Assembly (NCBI RefSeq): GCF_020076305.1 | Contig: NZ_JAIQXE010000003.1 | Span: 310,001-374,000 of the forward strand | DNA: 64,000 bases | Source of the DNA: Flavihumibacter profundi | GTDB lineage: Bacteria > Bacteroidota > Bacteroidia > Chitinophagales > Chitinophagaceae | Direction: 5' to 3' | Shown: positions 9,679 to 17,822 of the stretch, piece by piece | Layout: each line of letters opens with the position of its first letter | How positions within the stretch are numbered: position 1 is the first letter of the stretch | Translations under genes and position numbers: made by a program | The notes under the pieces: generated by a model | The model's database searches: none | Told to the model about the DNA's origin: nothing | What the model saw: the letters and a program-made list of their open reading frames with translations, nothing else

Positions 9679-10422
9679 ATGCCCGTTCACCACATTGGCC
9701 AACGTATAATCCTGCTGGAGTCGGTAGACAGCTCCAACAACTATGCCATGGCCCTGGCTCACCAGCGCCAAACCCGGCACGGGGAAGTGTTTTTCACCCT
9801 GGAACAGACCGCCGGAAAGGGTCAGATGGGCCGCCAATGGCTTTCCCGGAAAGGCGAGAATATAATGCTGAGTATTGTGCTGGAAACCAGCGTGCTAAGC
9901 CCTGCAGCAATTTTTCCCCTGAGTATGGCAATATCTCTGGGTTGCTATGATTTTCTCCTTCAGCATATAGGGGAAGATGCCTCAATTAAATGGCCAAATG
10001 ATTTATACTGGCGTGACAGAAAGGCAGGAGGAATTCTAATTGAGAACAACTGGTTGGGCCCGCTCTGGCAGTTTGCCATAGTGGGAATTGGTTTAAATGT
10101 GAACCAAGTGGTTTTTGATTCCGGGGCGAAAAGGCCTGTTTCCCTGAAACAGATTACCGGAAAGACGCTGGACCTGATGGAAGAGGTTCAACGATTGTGC
10201 GGGTTTCTTGAAATCCGCTGGCAGCAGTTGGTATCAGGAAATACAGAAGCAATTAAGGCAGAATATAACCAGGCATTGTACGGCCGGGGAAAAAAGGTTA
10301 TGTTAAAATACCAAAAACAGGAAATAAGCACAATTATCCGGGAAGTGAATGCAATGGGCGAATTGGTTACCCAGGATACCATCGACCGCAACTTTAGGTT
10401 CGGGGAGGTAGAATGGATGTAA
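9679..10422 (+). CDS. birA: Biotin--[acetyl-CoA-carboxylase] ligase
   Basis: A 247-residue biotin protein ligase that attaches biotin to carboxylase carrier domains in the cytoplasm. Visible motifs are ESVDSSNNYA, the biotinyl-AMP loop GKGQMGRQW, KWPNDLYW and KAGGILIEN. There is no N-terminal helix-turn-helix, so it is a group I ligase without the repressor function of E. coli BirA. It starts about 80 bases from the divergent rsfS gene and ends 12 bases before a convergent gene. A weak promoter-like TACTTTCG lies at 9636-9643. Confidence 0.95.
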   Translation: MPVHHIGQRIILLESVDSSNNYAMALAHQRQTRHGEVFFTLEQTAGKGQMGRQWLSRKGENIMLSIVLETSVLSPAAIFPLSMAISLGCYDFLLQHIGEDASIKWPNDLYWRDRKAGGILIENNWLGPLWQFAIVGIGLNVNQVVFDSGAKRPVSLKQITGKTLDLMEEVQRLCGFLEIRWQQLVSGNTEAIKAEYNQALYGRGKKVMLKYQKQEISTIIREVNAMGELVTQDTIDRNFRFGEVEWM

Positions 10423-10434
10423 GAACCCTCCTGA

Positions 10435-10782
10435 TCAGGCTGACGACCTCTGCAGCTGTTTATTACTCGGCTGGAAAACAAAATTATCGAGGCTTTCATC
10501 TGATTCTGCAGCCCTTGCCTCAATTTCAAACCGGTTGTGGAAATACCCATGCCTGAAGGATTCGATGGTATACTTCCAGAGAAATAAAAAAAAGCCCAGC
10601 TGACGGAATTGTTGCACATGGGCCAATTCGTGTCTTAGCCACCTGCGATTACTCAATAATTCCTGAAAGCTGGTATTATGCAGGTGTATGGTTTTGCCAA
10701 GCACCATAGCCATTTTTTCCGATTTAAGGCGTTTTGCAGCCATTCTGGCCCAGAATGAATTTTCCCGGATCCGGTATTTCAC
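10435..10782 (-). CDS. Small HExxH-motif putative metallopeptidase
   Basis: A 115-residue protein with the zinc-protease motif HELAH at residues 51-55, followed by VQQF and, at about residues 85-91, FEIEARA, whose glutamate could be a third zinc ligand. The layout resembles DUF4157-like short metalloproteins, which are often annotated only as hypothetical. No signal peptide is evident. Its start overlaps the stop of bcp by ATGA, so the two are probably co-translated. The substrate is unknown, and peptidase activity is inferred from the motif alone. Confidence 0.78.
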   Translation of the reverse strand: MKYRIRENSFWARMAAKRLKSEKMAMVLGKTIHLHNTSFQELLSNRRWLRHELAHVQQFRQLGFFLFLWKYTIESFRHGYFHNRFEIEARAAESDESLDNFVFQPSNKQLQRSSA

Positions 10783-11267
10783 GCTTTTAATTTTCGTTCT
10801 CCCGCATCACCGCAGGCCGCAACAATTTCTTCGGCATGCTCCTTGCTTTTCGGCTTGGCAAATATTTTAAGTAGCTTCCCTTTTTCATCAATCACAAAGG
10901 TTGTCCGGTGCAAACCCATGTATTTACGGCCATACAACTGCTTTTCGCCCCAAACCCCATAAAGCTCAATGATTTTTCTATCAGGATCAGCAATCAGCGT
11001 AAAGGGCAACTCATGGCGGGCCTCAAATTTTTTATGGCTTTCTATTGCATCGGGACTAATACCCAAAACATCAAACCCATGTTTCCGAAGCAGGGCATAG
11101 TTATCCCTAAGGTTGCAAGCCTGAACCGTGCAGGTAGGCGTCATATCTTGTGGATAAAAATACAATACGAGCTTTTTGCCTTTAAAATCGGCCAGTTTAA
11201 CGGTTTTGCCATTTTGGTCCTTGCCGCTAAAAGCCGGGGCTTTATCGCCAGGTTGAAGTGTAATCAT
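10779..11267 (-). CDS. bcp: Thiol peroxidase of the Bcp/PrxQ type
   Basis: A 162-residue peroxiredoxin that reduces hydrogen and organic peroxides with thioredoxin. The active-site stretch DMTPTCTVQACNLRD carries the peroxidatic Cys46 and, five residues on, Cys51 at the position of the resolving cysteine in E. coli Bcp. Length and the FVIDEKGKL segment fit the family. The small HExxH gene follows with a 4-base overlap. Confidence 0.95.
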   Translation of the reverse strand: MITLQPGDKAPAFSGKDQNGKTVKLADFKGKKLVLYFYPQDMTPTCTVQACNLRDNYALLRKHGFDVLGISPDAIESHKKFEARHELPFTLIADPDRKIIELYGVWGEKQLYGRKYMGLHRTTFVIDEKGKLLKIFAKPKSKEHAEEIVAACGDAGERKLKA

Positions 11268-11290
11268 TGTGTATGGTAAATAATAGATGT

Positions 11291-12988
11291 TTATCGGTCG
11301 AAATGATATAATTTTTCTGTTTGGTTACCTGCTTCATCTTTGGCTACAATTTTCAGGGTATGGGATCCTGCCGGACATTTCTCATCAAACTTATAATGAA
11401 AATACTTACCCTTGTCGTTGGTAAACCGGATCCATTTACCATCAATTTCGGTGCGGGTCACTTTCCATTCGTCGAGATTATCGGTAACTGTAAAAGATAA
11501 CCGTGCAGCTTTAGATAAGTTCGAGCCCTCTGAAAATCCAATCGGGACAATAACAGGTGCTTCCTGGTCAACCAAGAGCTGGAAACTCCCAAAATCTCGA
11601 AATTTGGCCATTGCCCAGTTTTTCTGCCAGCTAACTTTCTGAACATCTTTTTTTGCGACCGAAAAACGTTGCATCACCAGGCTGTTCCGTTGCTCTTCAG
11701 ACAATTCTTTTGTTGGAAGGATTCTCACCACCATTGAATCCTGGAGGGGAATATAGGTTGCACCGATAGTGTGGACGGCTGAAACAGCATCAGAACTCAC
11801 CGCCGCTGATTCCTTATAGGCAAGAGATACAGAATCATAAAGCGAGCGTTCCCCAATGATGAACTCACATCCGGGAGATTCAAATACATCAACCATCATC
11901 GGAAAAAATCGTTTGCCTGGCGCCGGGGGCTGGCTGGTTTGAACCCCGGAATACTTTACTGAGGTAATAGCCCGGGAAGTATTGCCGTAGGCGTCCTTTA
12001 CAACAACAGTTATTGCGTGTACTTGTCCGTCTGACAAATCAAGAACACCATCACCGGTAAACCGGGTATAAATAGAATGGATGTATCCGGGCAATTCACT
12101 CAGGTGCTGCAGGTAAACGCCACCGTTAGCTTTATTTTTGTAATCAATATGCGCGTTAAGGTAACGGGTATTGGCATATGATATCTGGTCCATGCGGAAA
12201 CCCACAACTGCTTTGTCATTATCGTAAAGCACCGCTTCAAAAATACCATTTTGGTTAGTGGAACCCGAATGGGTATCAAAAGCAGACAAAGCAAGGCTGA
12301 TTTTAGGGGTGGAAACAGTCTGCTGGACAGCTTCATATACGCCAATTCCTTTAGGCTTAAGCGCAATAAGCCTGGGCGATTGCTCATAAACGCTCCGGGT
12401 GCGGTCATATAATCCAAGCCTGATTAGGATTGGCGGGGTATTGTCTTCCAGTGGTAATCCAAAAAGCATCGGATTAAGGTTCACATCATCGACTGTACGA
12501 CGGATTTCAAAATGAAGGTGCGGAGCCTGTGAGCCGCCCGCATTGCCGCTGTAGGCAATAAAATCGCCTTTTTTTACAGGGAAAAGGTTAGGTGGCACTT
12601 CTTCGTAAAGCGACCAGGATTCTTTGGCATATTGTAATGCCTTTACCCAATTTTCCAGTGCCGGGAAAAAATCGTTAAGATGGCAATATAAAGTTGTGTA
12701 TCCATTAGGGTGGGTAATATAGATGGCTTTGCCGAATCCACCAGGCTCAATTTTTATGCGGGATACATATCCATCGGCCGCTGCCACTACAGCCAGGTTT
12801 TCCCGTTTTAATGTTTTCAGGTCAAGACCCATATGATAGTGGTTGGGACGCAACTCACCAAAATTGCCGCTCAGTTCTATGGGCACATTGAGGGGATTAC
12901 GAAAAAACCCTTTGGGGTAATCTGGAAAGGAAGGATACTGGGCGTAAATGTTAAGGGAACAAAGAAGCAATGCAAACAAGAGCCTCAT
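11291..12988 (-). CDS. Secreted M23 family metallopeptidase with C-terminal Ig-like region
   Basis: A 565-residue exported protein: signal peptide MRLLFALLLCSLNIYAQ, then an M23 domain in about residues 40-165 with HMGLDL (HxxxD), TLYCHLNDF and the HLHFEIR zinc motif. The remaining ~380 residues are strand-rich and end in an Ig-like segment (SFTVTDNLDEWKVTRTEIDGK to KDEAGNQTEK), probably for binding or scaffolding. This long architecture is common in Bacteroidota. It may cut peptidoglycan cross-links in the periplasm. A promoter-like TATCTTCG lies at 13012-13019, beside a heptamer repeat. Confidence 0.9.
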   Translation of the reverse strand: MRLLFALLLCSLNIYAQYPSFPDYPKGFFRNPLNVPIELSGNFGELRPNHYHMGLDLKTLKRENLAVVAAADGYVSRIKIEPGGFGKAIYITHPNGYTTLYCHLNDFFPALENWVKALQYAKESWSLYEEVPPNLFPVKKGDFIAYSGNAGGSQAPHLHFEIRRTVDDVNLNPMLFGLPLEDNTPPILIRLGLYDRTRSVYEQSPRLIALKPKGIGVYEAVQQTVSTPKISLALSAFDTHSGSTNQNGIFEAVLYDNDKAVVGFRMDQISYANTRYLNAHIDYKNKANGGVYLQHLSELPGYIHSIYTRFTGDGVLDLSDGQVHAITVVVKDAYGNTSRAITSVKYSGVQTSQPPAPGKRFFPMMVDVFESPGCEFIIGERSLYDSVSLAYKESAAVSSDAVSAVHTIGATYIPLQDSMVVRILPTKELSEEQRNSLVMQRFSVAKKDVQKVSWQKNWAMAKFRDFGSFQLLVDQEAPVIVPIGFSEGSNLSKAARLSFTVTDNLDEWKVTRTEIDGKWIRFTNDKGKYFHYKFDEKCPAGSHTLKIVAKDEAGNQTEKLYHFDR

Positions 12989-13019
12989 CAGTGATCTGTT
13001 TTATGAAGTTGCGAAGATA

Positions 13020-13060
13020 GTGAACCATGAACCGTTAACCGTGAATCGTGAATCGTGAAT
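13020..13060. repeat. Heptamer tandem repeat, about six units
   Basis: About six consecutive 7-base units with consensus GTGAAYC run through this stretch; the last full units are identical. It lies in the 277-base gap upstream of the M23 gene, directly next to that gene's probable -7 box. Confidence 0.75.
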
Positions 13061-13271
13061 AGAAGAAAATTCTATAAGAATGAAAACTATTTAATGTTCA
13101 CGACTCGTCAATTGGTTGTTTATGCAACTTGTTAAATTCCTGTAAAGGCCAACAAAATAATTTGCATTTTGTAAAATATGGAACAGCGTTTGTAATATTT
13201 AAAATGTCTTACATAAGTAGACAGGCAAAACAGGTTAGCAGCAGTATTTCGTCACAGCGTAAACAGTGGGT

Positions 13272-13487
13272 ATGAAAAGATTTCAACAAAAAGCTATCAT
13301 CATGATTGCAGTAGTGGTTGGTTCAGTTATCGGGGCTTTCAAAGGTCAGGAGGCTAAACAAAAATGGATGTTCAGGATCCTCAGTAAGCAGGATGAACGT
13401 GTAAGCCGTGCCGTGCGCAAATCGGAAGCCCGTAAGGGTAAGGTTTTGCTTGACGATATCGAAATGGCTTCCTATCATAAGAGTTAA
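13272..13487 (+). CDS. Small membrane-anchored protein of unknown function
   Basis: A 71-residue protein starting MKRFQQKAIIMIAVVVGSVIGAF; a GTG two codons upstream (13266) is an alternative start. Residues about 7-24 form one hydrophobic helix; the remainder is highly basic and charged (KSEARKGKV), with no cysteine or known motif. A clean terminator follows 25 bases after the stop, which supports it being a real transcript. I do not recognise a family. The helix could be a signal anchor with a cytoplasmic or periplasmic basic tail. Confidence 0.55.
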   Translation: MKRFQQKAIIMIAVVVGSVIGAFKGQEAKQKWMFRILSKQDERVSRAVRKSEARKGKVLLDDIEMASYHKS

Positions 13488-13512
13488 ATAAATCAGCATA
13501 AAATTTCCACAG

Positions 13513-13541
13513 GCCTTCACATCCCGTGAGGGCTTTTTTTT
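13513..13541 (+). terminator. Rho-independent terminator
   Basis: GCCTTCAC pairs with GTGAGGGC (one G-U) around a 5-base loop and is followed by eight T. It ends the small-protein gene and separates it from carB. Confidence 0.8.
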
Positions 13542-13593
13542 AACCATTTTGGGGGATTTGAAAAATATTCTCGGAAAATCCTTTCCCGGGCCG

Positions 13594-13601
13594 TACTTTT
13601 G
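13594..13601 (+). promoter_or_regulatory. -7 box of the carB promoter
   Basis: TACTTTTG is a perfect Bacteroidota -7 box, 22 bases before the carB ATG at 13624. No convincing -33 box was found at the expected spacing. Confidence 0.5.
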
Positions 13602-13623
13602 CGCAATTTATTTTTCCGCAATC

Positions 13624-16449
13624 ATGCCAAAAGACAACTCCATCAAATCTGTCCTGATCATCGGCTCAGGACCAATTATTATCGGACAAGCCTGTGAATT
13701 TGATTACTCTGGAACCCAGGCTGCCCGCAGCCTTCGGGAAGAAGGTATCAAAGTCATCCTGATCAATAGCAACCCGGCTACGATCATGACAGATCCGATG
13801 ATGGCCGACAGGGTTTACCTGTTGCCGCTAACTGTTGAAAGTATTGAACAGATCCTGGAGGAGAATGATATTGATGCTGTATTGCCAACAATGGGTGGAC
13901 AAACAGCACTTAACCTCGCAAAGGAAGCTGAAGACCTGGGAATCTGGGAAAAATACAATGTACGGCTGATTGGGGTAGACATTAAAGCGATAGACAAAGC
14001 CGAGGACCGCGAAAAGTTCAGGCAATGGATGATACAGATGGGAGTTCCCGTGGCTACCGCAAAAACAGCCAACAGTTACCTGGAAGGGAAAGAATTTGCC
14101 CAGGAGATTGGCTTTCCGCTTGTAATCAGGCCTTCCTTTACCCTTGGCGGAACCGGGGGTGGATTTGTTCATGGTAAAGAAGATCTTGATGAGGCCCTTA
14201 ACAGGGGACTTCAGGCCTCCCCCATTCATGAGGTTCTGGTTGAAAAGGCCGTTTTGGGATGGAAGGAATTTGAACTTGAATTATTGCGTGATGCCAGCGA
14301 TAATGTGGTAATTATTTGTACCGTTGAGAATTTTGACCCAATGGGTGTTCATACCGGCGACTCCATAACAGTTGCCCCGGCCATGACCCTCAGTGATACT
14401 GCATTCCAATTGATGCGCAATACAGCCATCAATATGATGCGCGACCTGGGCAATTTTGCCGGCGGATGTAACGTACAGTTTGCATTAAACCCTGCAACAG
14501 AAGAAATTATAGCTATTGAAATAAACCCCCGGGTTAGCCGCTCTTCAGCGCTGGCATCAAAAGCAACTGGTTATCCGATTGCCAAAATTGCTGCGAAACT
14601 GGCTATCGGCTATAACCTTGATGAACTGGAAAACCAGATCACTAAAAGCACTTCAGCCTATTTCGAGCCTGCGCTCGACTATGTTATCGTGAAAATCCCC
14701 CGTTGGAACTTTGATAAATTCAAAGGCGCAGATGATACCCTGGGGCTCCAGATGAAAAGCGTTGGCGAAGTGATGGCCATTGGCCGAAGTTTCACCGAAG
14801 CTGTTCAAAAGGCCTGCCAGAGCCTGGAAAATAATGCAGTCGGTTTAGGTTACTATGGCAAAAGCCAGATGCATGCTGAAGAACTGATCGAATATATCAA
14901 GACACCAAAATGGGATCGCATATTCCGGATTAAAGACGCCCTGATGCTTGGCGTAAGTATCAATACAATTGTTAAGGCAACCAATGGTATTGACCGTTGG
15001 TTCCTGTATGAAATCCAGAAGATCTGCCTGCTCGAAAAAGAGATCGCCAAATTTAAAATGGCCAATATTCCTATTGAGCTGATCAGGGAAGCTAAAGTAC
15101 ATGGATTTGGGGACGAACAAATATGCCGGATCATGCAGGATGGCCATGAAGATGACCTGTATGAAAAAAGAAAGGCTGCCGGAATTCGCCGCGTTTTCAA
15201 AATGGTGGATACCTGCAGTGCTGAATTCGAAGCAAAGACCCCTTATTTCTATTCCACTTTTGAGGAAGGCGGCGAAAACGAAAGCATCAGCACCGATAAG
15301 AAAAAAGTAGTTGTGCTTGGCTCTGGTCCAAACAGGATCGGCCAGGGTATTGAGTTTGACTATTGTTGTGTACATGGCTTACTGGCTATTAAAGAAGCCG
15401 GTTACGAAGCCATCATGGTAAACTGTAACCCGGAAACAGTGTCCACTGATTTTGATATCGCCGATAAATTGTATTTCGAGCCAGTTTACTGGGAACACCT
15501 CTGGGAAATAATTGAACATGAACAACCGGAAGGTGTGATCGTGCAGTTAGGTGGACAAACAGCCCTGAAACTGGCTGAACGCCTGCATGCTAAAGGCATC
15601 AAAATAATTGGTACTTCTTTCGATAATATGGACATTGCTGAAGACCGCGGCCGGTTCAGCGATATGCTGAAAGAATTAGAAATCCCTTACCCTGAATATG
15701 GAACAGCTTATGATGTGGATGAAGCTGTTGAAGTGGCTAACCGGGTAGGCTATCCAGTACTGGTAAGGCCATCATATGTGCTGGGCGGGCAAAGAATGCG
15801 TATCGTGATCAATGACGAAGAAGTGGAAAAAGCTGTGGTGAGCCTGCTGAAACACATTCCTGGTAATAAAATCCTGATCGACCATTTCCTCGACCGCTGC
15901 CAGGAGGCTGAAGTTGACGCAATTTTTGATGGCGAAAACTTCCACGTAATGGGCGTAATGGAACATATTGAACCTGCAGGTATCCATTCAGGTGATTCCA
16001 ATGCCGTTCTGCCAGCCTTCAACCTTACTCCGCTGGAAGTAACGACCCTGGAATATTATTCCGAAAAGATAGCACGGGCGCTTAACATAAAAGGACTGAT
16101 CAATATCCAGTTCGCCATTAAAAACGGAAAAGTCTTTGTAATTGAAGCGAACCCAAGAGCTTCAAGAACAACACCATTTATTGCCAAAGCCTACCAGATC
16201 CCTTACCTGAATGTGGCTACAAAAGTGATGCTGGGTGTAAATAAACTCACCGATTTCAATTTTGAGAAAAAGCTTAAAGGCTTTGCCATAAAAGAACCTG
16301 TTTTCAGTTTTAACAAGTTCCCGGGTGTAAACAAGGAGCTGGGGCCGGAAATGAAAAGCACCGGGGAAGCCATCCGTTTTGTAAAGGACCTCCGTGACCC
16401 TTATTTCCGCCAGCTGTACAAAGACCGGAGCATGTACCTGAGCAAATAA
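13624..16449 (+). CDS. carB: Carbamoyl-phosphate synthase large subunit
   Basis: A 941-residue CarB, the ATP-using subunit making carbamoyl phosphate for pyrimidines and arginine. The start is the ATG giving [22 protein letters not shown]; an upstream in-frame TTG at 13549 lies before the promoter box and is rejected. Two ATP-grasp halves are visible: [13 protein letters not shown] / [12 protein letters not shown], then [19 protein letters not shown] / [11 protein letters not shown]. The protein ends soon after [18 protein letters not shown], so it lacks the ~130-residue C-terminal allosteric domain of E. coli CarB (1073 residues). The small subunit carA is not in the window. Confidence 0.97.
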   Translation: MPKDNSIKSVLIIGSGPIIIGQACEFDYSGTQAARSLREEGIKVILINSNPATIMTDPMMADRVYLLPLTVESIEQILEENDIDAVLPTMGGQTALNLAKEAEDLGIWEKYNVRLIGVDIKAIDKAEDREKFRQWMIQMGVPVATAKTANSYLEGKEFAQEIGFPLVIRPSFTLGGTGGGFVHGKEDLDEALNRGLQASPIHEVLVEKAVLGWKEFELELLRDASDNVVIICTVENFDPMGVHTGDSITVAPAMTLSDTAFQLMRNTAINMMRDLGNFAGGCNVQFALNPATEEIIAIEINPRVSRSSALASKATGYPIAKIAAKLAIGYNLDELENQITKSTSAYFEPALDYVIVKIPRWNFDKFKGADDTLGLQMKSVGEVMAIGRSFTEAVQKACQSLENNAVGLGYYGKSQMHAEELIEYIKTPKWDRIFRIKDALMLGVSINTIVKATNGIDRWFLYEIQKICLLEKEIAKFKMANIPIELIREAKVHGFGDEQICRIMQDGHEDDLYEKRKAAGIRRVFKMVDTCSAEFEAKTPYFYSTFEEGGENESISTDKKKVVVLGSGPNRIGQGIEFDYCCVHGLLAIKEAGYEAIMVNCNPETVSTDFDIADKLYFEPVYWEHLWEIIEHEQPEGVIVQLGGQTALKLAERLHAKGIKIIGTSFDNMDIAEDRGRFSDMLKELEIPYPEYGTAYDVDEAVEVANRVGYPVLVRPSYVLGGQRMRIVINDEEVEKAVVSLLKHIPGNKILIDHFLDRCQEAEVDAIFDGENFHVMGVMEHIEPAGIHSGDSNAVLPAFNLTPLEVTTLEYYSEKIARALNIKGLINIQFAIKNGKVFVIEANPRASRTTPFIAKAYQIPYLNVATKVMLGVNKLTDFNFEKKLKGFAIKEPVFSFNKFPGVNKELGPEMKSTGEAIRFVKDLRDPYFRQLYKDRSMYLSK

Positions 16450-16453
16450 TGAA

Positions 16454-16484
16454 TTCACCCGCCGGGTAATACCCGGAGGGTGAA
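16454..16484. repeat. Imperfect extragenic palindrome (copy 2 of a family)
   Basis: A 31-base inverted repeat with core CCGGGTAATACCCGG starts five bases after the carB stop. It is a diverged copy of the perfect palindrome at 28591-28637, with one mismatch in the stem. It directly abuts the carB terminator. Confidence 0.75.
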
Positions 16485-16517
16485 AATGACCTTTAGTTAC
16501 AAAAAGGTCATTTTTTT
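16483..16517 (+). terminator. Rho-independent terminator of carB
   Basis: A 12-base stem (AAATGACCTTT pairing with AAAGGTCATTT) with an 8-base loop is followed by a run of T. Confidence 0.85.
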
Positions 16518-16581
16518 ATTTTTAATGATGTTTGAACATTGTACATGCAAATAATGTTATTAGAATAGAAAAACTATTGAT

Positions 16582-17232
16582 ATGAATTATTTACAAGACC
16601 TCAATTGGCGTTATGCGGTCAAACGCATGAACGGCAACAAAGTACCTACGAGCAAAATGAACAATATCCTGGAAGCCATAAGGTTAGCTCCAACATCCCT
16701 TGGGCTCCAACCATTCGACGTATTGGTTATTGAAGACCAGGAATTGCGTGAAAAAATGTCACCGGCAATTTATAACCAACCCCAGGTTATAGAAGGCGCA
16801 GCCCTGCTGGTCTTCGCGGCCTGGAAAAATGTATCCGAAGAAAAAGTGGAGCAATACATGCAAAATATTGCCAACACAAGGAATTCTGATGTAGCATCTC
16901 TGGATGGCTTTAAAAACATGATCCTTGACTCCCTAAAGGTTAAAACACCATCAGAAATCTTTCAATGGAATGCAAGACAAGCTTATATCGCATTAGGATA
17001 TGCTACGGCTGCAGCCGCTTTTGAAAAAGTTGACAGCACACCTATGGAAGGTTTTTCTGTTGATGCAGTGAATCAAATCCTTAGTCTGGAAGAAAAAGGG
17101 TTATCTGCAGTTTCCATCTTAGCTATCGGTTACCGCGATGAAGAAAAAGATTTCCTGGCCAATGCGCCTAAGGTGCGCAGGCCCGCAGAAAGTTTTTTTA
17201 CGCTCTATGAAAATACGGCAGAAGTAGCTTAA
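16582..17232 (+). CDS. Nitroreductase-family NAD(P)H oxidoreductase
   Basis: A 216-residue FMN-dependent nitroreductase-type enzyme (NfsB/YdgI group). The N-terminus DLNWRYAVKRMNGNKV carries the usual flavin phosphate-binding Arg/Lys, then RLAPTSLGLQPFDVLVIED, and the C-terminal ILAIGYRDEEKDF and KVRRPAESFF segments match the family. It reduces nitro or quinone compounds; the true substrate is unknown. It is flanked by terminators on both sides, so it is a single-gene transcript. A weak inverted repeat (AACATT, 12-base spacer, AATGTT) at 16535-16558 could be a regulator site. Confidence 0.92.
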   Translation: MNYLQDLNWRYAVKRMNGNKVPTSKMNNILEAIRLAPTSLGLQPFDVLVIEDQELREKMSPAIYNQPQVIEGAALLVFAAWKNVSEEKVEQYMQNIANTRNSDVASLDGFKNMILDSLKVKTPSEIFQWNARQAYIALGYATAAAAFEKVDSTPMEGFSVDAVNQILSLEEKGLSAVSILAIGYRDEEKDFLANAPKVRRPAESFFTLYENTAEVA

Positions 17233-17252
17233 GGCTTTAAACACGAAGAAAG

Positions 17253-17276
17253 GTCCCCCCTCCGGGGACTTTTTTT
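17253..17276 (+). terminator. Rho-independent terminator of the nitroreductase gene
   Basis: GTCCCC pairs with GGGGAC around a 5-base loop, followed by seven T. Confidence 0.85.
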
Positions 17277-17283
17277 ACCTTTA
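17276..17283 (+). promoter_or_regulatory. Near-consensus -7 box of the DinB-like gene
   Basis: TACCTTTA differs from TAnnTTTG at the last base and ends four bases before the ATG at 17288. It overlaps the end of the preceding terminator's T tract. Confidence 0.3.
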
Positions 17284-17287
17284 CATC

Positions 17288-17770
17288 ATGAAGGATAAAC
17301 TTCAATCGATCATTTCAGGTCTTCATACTACCATGTATGGTAAGCCATGGTTCGGCCGTAGTTTTTTTACCATTACCAGTGAAATTGATCCATCGCTTAC
17401 AACTACAAGTATTGGAGTAAACAGCCATAAGCTTGTTGAACTTGTTTACCATATCCTTACCTGGTCTGAATTTACACTTCTGCATTTGCGTCAAGCCGAA
17501 ATAACTGCCATTACTGCCACTGAAAAACTTGATTGGCGGGAAATAGATCCTGCAATACATAAATGGCAGGCAGGCCTGGATTTATTGCATGCATCCACCC
17601 AGGCCATTATCCAGCTGCTAAATGAAAAAACGGATGAGATTCTGGAAGAAAAAGTTGAACACCGGGATTATAATTTCGAATTCCTGTTAAACGGATTAAT
17701 ACAACATAATATCTATCACCTCGGCCAAATTGCCAGCCTGGCCAAAATACTGCCCCAACAATCCGTTTAA
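17288..17770 (+). CDS. DinB-like four-helix metalloprotein
   Basis: A 160-residue protein with the DinB/YfiT helical-bundle pattern. A histidine in the second helix (LVYHILTWSEF) and the late HNIYHLGQIASL motif supply the three metal-binding histidines typical of the family. Such proteins bind nickel, zinc or iron; some act as thiol-dependent S-transferases, and most have no known role. It lies just after the nitroreductase terminator. Confidence 0.85.
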   Translation: MKDKLQSIISGLHTTMYGKPWFGRSFFTITSEIDPSLTTTSIGVNSHKLVELVYHILTWSEFTLLHLRQAEITAITATEKLDWREIDPAIHKWQAGLDLLHASTQAIIQLLNEKTDEILEEKVEHRDYNFEFLLNGLIQHNIYHLGQIASLAKILPQQSV

Positions 17771-17822
17771 ACACGCTTGACCAGGTTTTCCCTTAGCCAT
17801 ATTTTACCATAGCATTACCTCT

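Noticed and set aside
13549-13623. Upstream TTG extension of carB
   Set aside because: It lies before the -7 box and adds residues not found in the family.
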